Positions 56,926-64,000 of a stretch of 64,000 nucleotides of DNA are shown here, piece by piece. Source of the stretch: Luteimonas yindakuii (GTDB taxonomy: Bacteria > Pseudomonadota > Gammaproteobacteria > Xanthomonadales > Xanthomonadaceae); the NCBI RefSeq assembly GCF_004803715.2, contig NZ_CP039383.2, positions 992,001-1,056,000 on the forward strand, in the 5' to 3' direction. The position numbers were made by a program, and so were the translations under genes. The notes below the pieces were generated by a model. The model was not told the origin of the DNA. It was given only the letters and a program-made list of their open reading frames with translations, and made no database searches. Every line of letters begins with the position of its first letter. Position 1 is the first letter of the stretch.

Positions 56926-57558
56926 ATGTCGTCGCGCAGCAAAAGCAGTCAACGCTGGCTCAAGGAGCACTTCTCCGATCCGTTCGTGAAGCGGGCACAG
57001 TCGGAGGGGATGCGCTCGCGCGCGGCCTACAAGCTCGAGGAGCTGGTCGAACGCGACCGCCTGCTCAAGCCCGGGATGACGGTGGTCGACCTCGGCGCCG
57101 CCCCTGGTGGCTGGTCGCAGTGGGTCCGCCATGCGCTTGGCGACAGTGGCCGCGTCATCGCCCTCGACATCCTCGAGATGCCACCGCTGGCCGGGGTGGA
57201 GTTTCTTCATGGGGATTTCAGGGAGGATGCGGTGTTATCGGGCCTCGAGGCCATGCTGGATGGTCGCCCGGTAGACCTTGTGTTGTCGGACATGGCCCCC
57301 AACAAGAGTGGTATGGACGCCGTCGACCAGCCCCGCGCCATGCACCTGGCCGAGCTGGCGATGACCTTCGCCGACGACCACCTCCGCCCCGGTGGCGCCT
57401 TCCTCATCAAACTGTTCCAGGGCGTGGGTTTCGACGACTACGTCCGCGACCTGCGCCGCCGCTACGACAAGGTGGTGATCCGCAAGCCCGCGGCATCGCG
57501 GCAACGCTCCCCCGAGGTCTATGCACTGGCCCAGGGCAAGCGCGCCGCGACGAAGTGA
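56926..57558 (+). CDS. rlmE: 23S rRNA 2'-O-ribose U2552 methyltransferase
   Basis: A 210-residue FtsJ/RrmJ methyltransferase: [23 protein letters not shown] (motif I), [10 protein letters not shown] (catalytic Asp region) and FLIKLFQG with the Lys of the K-D-K-E tetrad. It methylates U2552 of 23S rRNA late in 50S assembly. Start ATG 56926. It is followed by ftsH 123 bases later, the conserved rlmE-ftsH order of gammaproteobacteria. Confidence 0.96.
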   Translation: MSSRSKSSQRWLKEHFSDPFVKRAQSEGMRSRAAYKLEELVERDRLLKPGMTVVDLGAAPGGWSQWVRHALGDSGRVIALDILEMPPLAGVEFLHGDFREDAVLSGLEAMLDGRPVDLVLSDMAPNKSGMDAVDQPRAMHLAELAMTFADDHLRPGGAFLIKLFQGVGFDDYVRDLRRRYDKVVIRKPAASRQRSPEVYALAQGKRAATK

Positions 57559-57619
57559 TCGCGACGCGGCGGCGGGACAGGATGTTCCGCGATGCGGGCA
57601 GGGCGACGTGACCGGGGGT

Positions 57620-57630
57620 TGTACCATCGG
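57620..57630 (+). promoter_or_regulatory. 11-base upstream motif of ftsH, shared with hfq
   Basis: TGTACCATCGG lies 51 bases before the ftsH ATG and is repeated exactly at 63639-63649 before hfq. TACCAT could be a -10 hexamer (TAnnnT). No -35 match is obvious. Confidence 0.35.
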
Positions 57631-57681
57631 TCGGTGAGACACGCGGTTTGCACCGCTCAATTTCGGAATGCAGAAAACTCC

Positions 57682-59601
<1,920 letters not shown>

Positions 59602-59657
59602 GCAGGGGCTGCACGGCAGCGGAAACCGTGATCATCACGGTTGCATCACCCGCCATG

Positions 59658-59684
59658 AAAGGCCAGAGTCGAACTCTGGCCTTT
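59658..59684 (+). terminator. terminator after ftsH
   Basis: AAAGGCCAGAGT (59658-59669) and ACTCTGGCCTTT (59673-59684) form a perfect 12-base stem with a 3-base loop, ending in T residues; flanking A and T make it active on both strands. Confidence 0.92.
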
Positions 59685-59704
59685 CTGCCATCTGGAGCAC
59701 GCGC

Positions 59705-59908
59705 ATGAGCAACGACGAAGCCGTCATGGATCCCATGTGGCTGGTCCTCGGGCTGCTGCTCGGAGCCGTGCTGGGGTGGTTCGCCGGCAACGTGGTCCTG
59801 GGGCTGGTGTTCGGCATTCCGTGCGGGATCATGGCCGGCGTGGTCGCGCGCAGCCGCCGTATGCGCCGCATCGAGCCGGCACGCCCGGGCGTGGCGCGGC
59901 GCCGCTGA
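59705..59908 (+). CDS. small membrane protein between ftsH and folP, unknown
   Basis: A 67-residue protein with two short hydrophobic segments (MWLVLGLLLGAVLGWFAG and VVLGLVFGIPCGIMAGVV) separated by few residues, followed by a basic tail RSRRMRRIEPARPGVARRR. No motif. It begins after the ftsH terminator and its stop overlaps the folP start by one base (TGATG), so it is translated with folP. Function unknown; a membrane hairpin is plausible. Confidence 0.7.
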   Translation: MSNDEAVMDPMWLVLGLLLGAVLGWFAGNVVLGLVFGIPCGIMAGVVARSRRMRRIEPARPGVARRR

Positions 59909-60810
59909 TGTTCGATACCGTCGCGCAGCTCGATTGCCGTGGCCGCGTGCTGCGGCTCGATCGCCCGCAGGTGATGGGCATCGTCAACGTCACCCCGGAT
60001 TCGTTCTCCGATGGCGGCCGCCACGACGACGTCGACGCCGCGGTCGCGCACGGCCTGAAGCTGGTGGAGGAGGGCGCGGACGTCCTCGACATCGGCGGCG
60101 AGTCCACCCGTCCCGGTTCCGGCGAAGTACCGGTGGACGAGGAAGTGCGGCGGGTGGTGCCGGTCATCGAGCGCCTGCACGCGCGGACCGCGGTGCCGAT
60201 CAGCATCGATACCTCGAAGCCCGAGGTGATGCGCGCCGCGGTGGCCGCGGGCGCCGGCATGATCAACGATGTCTACGGCCTGCGCCGCGAGGGCGCGCTC
60301 GGGGCCGCGGCCGAAAGCGGCGCGGTCGTGGTGCTGATGCACATGCTCGGCGAGCCGCGTTCGATGCAGGAGGCGCCGCGGTACGACGACGTCGTCGGCG
60401 AGGTGCATCGCTTCCTCGCCGAACGGATCTTCGCCGCCGAGATGGCCGGCATCGAACGCAGGCGCATCGTTGCCGATCCGGGCTTCGGATTCGGCAAGAC
60501 GCTCGAGCACAACCTCGTGCTGCTGGCGCGGCTGGAGAAGTTCCTCGAACTCGGCGTGCCGGTGCTGGCGGGGCTGTCGCGCAAGCGCAGCATCGGCGAG
60601 CTCACCGGGCGCGATGTCCCGGATACCCGCGTGGCGGGTTCGGTCGCCGCCCACCTGATCGCCGCGCAACGCGGCGCGATGCTGCTGCGCGTCCACGACG
60701 TCGCCGCAACCGTGGATGCGCTGAAGGTGTGGAACGCGGTCGCCGCGGTGCCGATGCCACGTGATACGTCGAGTGCGCCGCCGGCGATCCGTTGGCCCGA
60801 CGAGCTGTAA
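59908..60810 (+). CDS. folP: dihydropteroate synthase
   Basis: A 300-residue folate enzyme: MGIVNVTPDSFSDGG, DIGGESTRPGS, INDVYGLR and DPGFGFGKT with the final GLSRKRSIGELTGR. It couples dihydropterin pyrophosphate to p-aminobenzoate and is the sulfonamide target. Start ATG 59908. It follows ftsH as in many gammaproteobacteria, but glmM does not come next; a DnaA-box-like cluster and putP do. Confidence 0.96.
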   Translation: MFDTVAQLDCRGRVLRLDRPQVMGIVNVTPDSFSDGGRHDDVDAAVAHGLKLVEEGADVLDIGGESTRPGSGEVPVDEEVRRVVPVIERLHARTAVPISIDTSKPEVMRAAVAAGAGMINDVYGLRREGALGAAAESGAVVVLMHMLGEPRSMQEAPRYDDVVGEVHRFLAERIFAAEMAGIERRRIVADPGFGFGKTLEHNLVLLARLEKFLELGVPVLAGLSRKRSIGELTGRDVPDTRVAGSVAAHLIAAQRGAMLLRVHDVAATVDALKVWNAVAAVPMPRDTSSAPPAIRWPDEL

Positions 60811-60938
60811 ATTGCACGCGGCTGTGGCGAAAAACGCTTGACAAACCGCGGTCCTGCCGCGTTCCGGCCCTCGCCATGGCACTGGCCAAGTTTTGACCAT
60901 ACCGGGCCGGAGCCGCACTGCTGCAGGCCCGTTGGAAG

Positions 60939-60985
60939 TTGTCCACAGGCTGTCCCGGACGCTTGTCCACAGGCGCTGTGCATAA
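60939..60985. promoter_or_regulatory. cluster of three DnaA-box-like 9-mers
   Basis: TTGTCCACA occurs at 60939-60947 and 60963-60971 (one mismatch to TTATCCACA), and TGTGCATAA at 60977-60985, the reverse complement of TTATGCACA (one mismatch). All three fall in 47 bases of the folP-putP spacer. No origin features (dnaA, dnaN, AT-rich unwinding region) are nearby, so a titration or regulatory site is more likely than an origin. Confidence 0.45.
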
Positions 60986-61102
60986 GCGGCCCGCGCCGGT
61001 GGGCCAGGCCGAACGACATATGACCGCCCGCGCGACGGTGCGTTAGGCTGGCGCGCTTGCCGTAGGCAACGGCATCGTCTTGCGCCATCCGGGGGAAACC
61101 GC

Positions 61103-62614
61103 GTGCTCAGAGCCAACACACCCACCATCGTCATGTTCCTGGTCTACCTGGCGGCGATGGTCGTGATCGGAATCGCCGCCTGGCGTTCGACCAAGAACTT
61201 CGACGACTACATCCTCGGCGGGCGCAGCCTCGGCCCGGGGGTCACCGCGCTGTCTGCCGGCGCGTCCGACATGAGCGGCTGGCTGCTGATGGGCCTGCCG
61301 GGGGCGATCTTCGTCAGCGGCCTGTCGGAATCGTGGATCGCCATCGGGCTGATCCTCGGCGCGTGGCTCAACTGGCGTTTCGTCGCCGGGCCCTTGCGCG
61401 TGTACACCGAACGCACCGGCAACGCGCTGACGCTGCCGGATTTCTTCACCAACCGCTTCGAAGACCACAGCCGCATCCTGCGCGTGTTCACCGCGGTGGT
61501 GATCCTGGTGTTCTTCGCGATCTACTGCGCGTCCGGCGTGGTGGCCGGCGCGCGCCTGTTCGAAAGCGTGTTCGGCCTGAGCTATGCCGAAGCGATCTGG
61601 TGGGGGGCGTCGGTCACCGTGCTCTACACGCTGGTCGGCGGCTTCCTCGCGGTCAGCTGGACTGATGTCGCCCAGGGCATGCTGATGCTGTTCGCGCTTC
61701 TGCTGGCGCCGGTGCTGGTGTTCATGCACACCGGCGGCTTCGAGGCCAGCATCGACCTCGTGCGCGCGCATGATCCGCTGCAGCTCGACTGGTTCCGCGG
61801 TGGCGAGGTTGGCTTCATCGGCATCGTGTCGCTGCTGGCGTGGGCGCTGGGCTACTTCGGCCAGCCGCACATCCTGGTGCGCTTCATGGCCGCGCAGAGC
61901 GTCGAGACGATCCCGGCAGCGCGCCGCATCGGCATGGGCTGGATGATCCTGTGCCTGGCCGGCGCGGTGATCGTGGGCTTCCTCGGCATCGCCTATTTCC
62001 AGGCGCATCCGGACCAGGCCGGCCCGGTGACGGCGAATCCGGAACGGGTGTTCATCACCCTGGTCGAGCTGCTGTTCAATCCGTGGGTGGCCGGGCTCAT
62101 CCTCGCCGCAATCCTGGCCGCGGTGATGAGCACGCTGTCGAGCCAGCTCCTGGTGTGCGCCAGCGTGCTGTCGGAGGACTTCTACCGCGGCTTCCTGCGC
62201 AAGGCGGCCTCGCAGCGCGAGCTGGTCTGGGTGGGCCGTTCGGCGGTGCTGCTGGTGTCCATCGTGGCGATCTGGATCGCGCGCGACCCCGACAGCCGCG
62301 TGCTGGGGCTGGTGTCCTATGCCTGGGCGGGCTTCGGCTCCGCGTTCGGCCCGGTGCTGCTGCTGGCGCTGTTCTGGCAGCGCATGACCCGCAACGGCGC
62401 GGTCGCGGGCATGGTCGCGGGTGCGCTGATGGTGATCTTCTGGAAGGAGGTCATGGTCAACCGCTACGACTCCGCGCTGTACGAGATGATCCCCGGCTTC
62501 ATCGCCGGCACCGTCGCGGTGATCACGGTCAGCCTGCTGGGGCGCGCACCGGGCGCCGAGGTGCAGGCCCGCCACCAGCAGGTGCGCGCCTCGCTGCGTG
62601 AAACCGGCCACTGA
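61103..62614 (+). CDS. putP: sodium/proline symporter PutP
   Basis: A 503-residue transporter of the SSS family with about 13 membrane helices. PutP-type segments: [28 protein letters not shown] (ASDMSGW), [11 protein letters not shown], and [22 protein letters not shown] later is also typical. It imports proline with sodium. Start is GTG 61103 after GGGGGAAA. The stop lies 16 bases before the miaA start. Confidence 0.9.
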   Translation: MLRANTPTIVMFLVYLAAMVVIGIAAWRSTKNFDDYILGGRSLGPGVTALSAGASDMSGWLLMGLPGAIFVSGLSESWIAIGLILGAWLNWRFVAGPLRVYTERTGNALTLPDFFTNRFEDHSRILRVFTAVVILVFFAIYCASGVVAGARLFESVFGLSYAEAIWWGASVTVLYTLVGGFLAVSWTDVAQGMLMLFALLLAPVLVFMHTGGFEASIDLVRAHDPLQLDWFRGGEVGFIGIVSLLAWALGYFGQPHILVRFMAAQSVETIPAARRIGMGWMILCLAGAVIVGFLGIAYFQAHPDQAGPVTANPERVFITLVELLFNPWVAGLILAAILAAVMSTLSSQLLVCASVLSEDFYRGFLRKAASQRELVWVGRSAVLLVSIVAIWIARDPDSRVLGLVSYAWAGFGSAFGPVLLLALFWQRMTRNGAVAGMVAGALMVIFWKEVMVNRYDSALYEMIPGFIAGTVAVITVSLLGRAPGAEVQARHQQVRASLRETGH

Positions 62615-62630
62615 GGACGGGCAGGGCGGT

Positions 62631-63599
62631 ATGGCCGCAGACGACCCGCTCCCGCCCGCACTCGCGATCATGGGCCCGACCGCGTCGGGCAAGACCGCGC
62701 TGGCGCTCGAACTCGCCGAGCGCCACGGCGGCGAGATCGTCAGCGTCGATTCCGCGCTGGTCTACCGCGGCCTCGACATCGGCGCGGCCAAGCCCGATGC
62801 CGACGAGCAGGCGCGCGTGCCGCACCACATGCTCGACCTGCGTGACCCGTGGCAGGGCTATTCGGCGGCCGAGTTCGCCGCCGATGCCCGCAGGGCGATC
62901 GGGGACATCCTTGCCCGCGGGCGGTTGCCCATTCTCGCCGGCGGTACCGGGCTGTACTTCCGCGCACTGCTCGAAGGGCTGTCCGACATGCCGCCGGCGG
63001 ATCCGGCGGTGCGCGCGGAACTCGCCGCCGAGGCGGCCGACGTTGGCTGGCCGGCCATGCATGCACGTCTTGCCGACGTCGACCCCGAGGCCGCGGCGCG
63101 CATCCATGCGACCGATCCGCAACGCATCCAGCGTGCGCTGGAGGTCCACCGCCTCAGCGGTCGGCCGATCAGCGCATGGCAGCGCGAACGCCCGGCAGGG
63201 CCGGGCCTGCCATGCCGCGTGCAGCGCGTGGTGGTGGCGCCCGCCGACCGCGGCGTGCTGCATGCGCGCATTGCGCGCCGCTTCGACGCGATGCTGGACG
63301 CAGGCTTCCTCGACGAGGTGCACCGGCTGCGTGCGCTGCCGCGACTGCGCGACCATCCCGCGCCGCTCGACCTGCCGGCATTGCGCGCGGTGGGTTACCG
63401 CCAGGCCTGGGAACACCTCGACGGCTTGTGCGATGCGGGGACTTTCCGTGAACGCGCCATCGCCGCCACCCGCCAACTGGCCAAACGCCAGTACACCTGG
63501 CTGCGTGGCGACCCCGGCCTGCACTGGTTCGACCCCGCAAGCGACGCGCACGCCCTGCACGATGCGGTGGCTGCAGCGTTGCAGCGCCGGGATGCCTGA
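62631..63599 (+). CDS. miaA: tRNA dimethylallyltransferase
   Basis: A 322-residue enzyme: P-loop [31 protein letters not shown] (substrate-binding Asp, Ser), [13 protein letters not shown] and, near the C-terminus, [12 protein letters not shown]. It adds the dimethylallyl group to A37 of tRNAs reading UNN codons. Start ATG 62631 with AGGGCGG upstream; a GTG at 62598 would overlap putP. It precedes hfq, as in E. coli. Confidence 0.96.
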   Translation: MAADDPLPPALAIMGPTASGKTALALELAERHGGEIVSVDSALVYRGLDIGAAKPDADEQARVPHHMLDLRDPWQGYSAAEFAADARRAIGDILARGRLPILAGGTGLYFRALLEGLSDMPPADPAVRAELAAEAADVGWPAMHARLADVDPEAAARIHATDPQRIQRALEVHRLSGRPISAWQRERPAGPGLPCRVQRVVVAPADRGVLHARIARRFDAMLDAGFLDEVHRLRALPRLRDHPAPLDLPALRAVGYRQAWEHLDGLCDAGTFRERAIAATRQLAKRQYTWLRGDPGLHWFDPASDAHALHDAVAAALQRRDA

Positions 63600-63638
63600 T
63601 TCCGCACCGCGGATCGCGGTCCGGCAGGTGAAGACTTG

Positions 63639-63649
63639 TGTACCATCGG
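63639..63649 (+). promoter_or_regulatory. 11-base upstream motif of hfq, shared with ftsH
   Basis: TGTACCATCGG lies 75 bases before the hfq ATG, identical to 57620-57630 before ftsH. TACCAT may be a -10 hexamer. Confidence 0.35.
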
Positions 63650-63724
63650 CCGCCTGCCGCTGTTCCGGGGAGACGGGTAGCGCAGCGCACCACAAACCAC
63701 AACAACAACACTTGGGGATACACC

Positions 63725-63997
63725 ATGTCCAAGGGGCAGTCCTTGCAGGACCCTTTCCTGAATGCACTCCGGCGCGAACGTGTGCCGGTCTCGATCTATC
63801 TCGTCAACGGCATCAAGTTGCAGGGGACCATCGAGTCGTTCGACCAGTTCGTCGTCCTGCTGCGCAACACCGTCAGCCAGATGGTCTACAAGCACGCCAT
63901 TTCCACCGTGGTGCCGGCGCGCAACGTGCGCGTGGGCCCGGGCGGCGGCCACGTCCAGTCCGACAGTGCCGAAGGCGCGGCGGACGAGGCCGAGTAG
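63725..63997 (+). CDS. hfq: RNA chaperone Hfq
   Basis: A 90-residue Sm-like protein: [37 protein letters not shown] and the [12 protein letters not shown] segment, with a charged C-terminal tail ending DEAE. It pairs small RNAs with mRNAs as a hexamer. Start ATG 63725. The stop is 3 bases before the window end, so the usual follower hflX would lie outside. Co-transcription with miaA is possible. Confidence 0.97.
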   Translation: MSKGQSLQDPFLNALRRERVPVSIYLVNGIKLQGTIESFDQFVVLLRNTVSQMVYKHAISTVVPARNVRVGPGGGHVQSDSAEGAADEAE

Positions 63998-64000
63998 GGG

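Noticed and set aside
60939..60985. The DnaA-box cluster as a replication origin
   Set aside because: No dnaA, dnaN, gyrB or AT-rich unwinding region nearby; only three imperfect boxes.

Overview
The window is very GC-rich, densely coded DNA from a gammaproteobacterial chromosome. It most resembles the Xanthomonadaceae/Lysobacteraceae (Lysobacter, Luteimonas, Xanthomonas relatives). Reasons: the housekeeping blocks pyrG-kdsA-eno-ftsB-ispD-ispF-truD-surE-pcm-nlpD and ftsH-folP-putP-miaA-hfq, the absence of rpoS after nlpD, short hairpin repeats between genes, and many lipoproteins and secreted peptidases. Genus cannot be fixed by reading alone. I see no tRNA, rRNA, CRISPR array, insertion sequence or prophage. 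No gene-free stretch reaches 300 bases; the longest gaps (23902-24195, 60811-61102, 44797-45071, 42670-42906, 8671-8898) hold the repeats, DnaA-box-like sites and promoter regions listed here.

Layout. 1-3.7 kb: the end of an HD-GYP protein, a degenerate-GGDEF/EAL phosphodiesterase and a DUF885 lipoprotein peptidase. 3.9-16.8 kb: the most interesting block, nine same-strand genes: two tandem Tat-exported TldD-type metallopeptidases, a TldE/PmbA-like partner without signal, a DUF4159 protein, a MoxR AAA+ ATPase, a DUF58 protein, a BatA-like membrane protein, a DUF4175-like membrane protein and a final membrane protein with an apparent frameshift. The four MoxR-to-DUF4175 genes and their follower are packed with 1-4 base overlaps or tiny gaps. 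16.9-25.9 kb: GFA-fold protein, cyclophilin, PadR regulator with its HAAS-type membrane partner, intracellular PHB depolymerase, methyltransferase, HemJ-like protein, 3-hydroxybutyrate dehydrogenase and alkaline phosphatase. 26-33.8 kb: dicarboxylate-type symporter, an M16 peptidase pair (one active, one lacking the zinc motif), a BASS transporter, two tandem NlpC/P60 hydrolases and SlyD. 33.9-42.7 kb: DUF418 protein, DadA-like oxidase, glutathione reductase, N-formylglutamate deformylase, a DHA2 efflux pump, and a LysR regulator divergent from a DODA-type dioxygenase and an SDR. 42.8-64 kb: parE (with a duplicated 3' tail), then mostly housekeeping genes.

How the genes work together. The right-hand third covers nucleotide, lipid A/KDO, isoprenoid, tRNA, folate and cell-division functions with classical neighbours. 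The left third is accessory and concerned with the envelope and peptides. The TldD/TldE-DUF4159-MoxR-DUF58-BatA-DUF4175 block is the best candidate for an uncharacterised system: an AAA+/vWA-like membrane machine next to a Tat-exported, probably heteromeric metallopeptidase. Two signs of sequence disturbance (a direct repeat with an extra base at 12576-12654 and a -1 frameshift near 15.04-15.06 kb) fall in its last genes, so either decay or assembly error must be excluded there.
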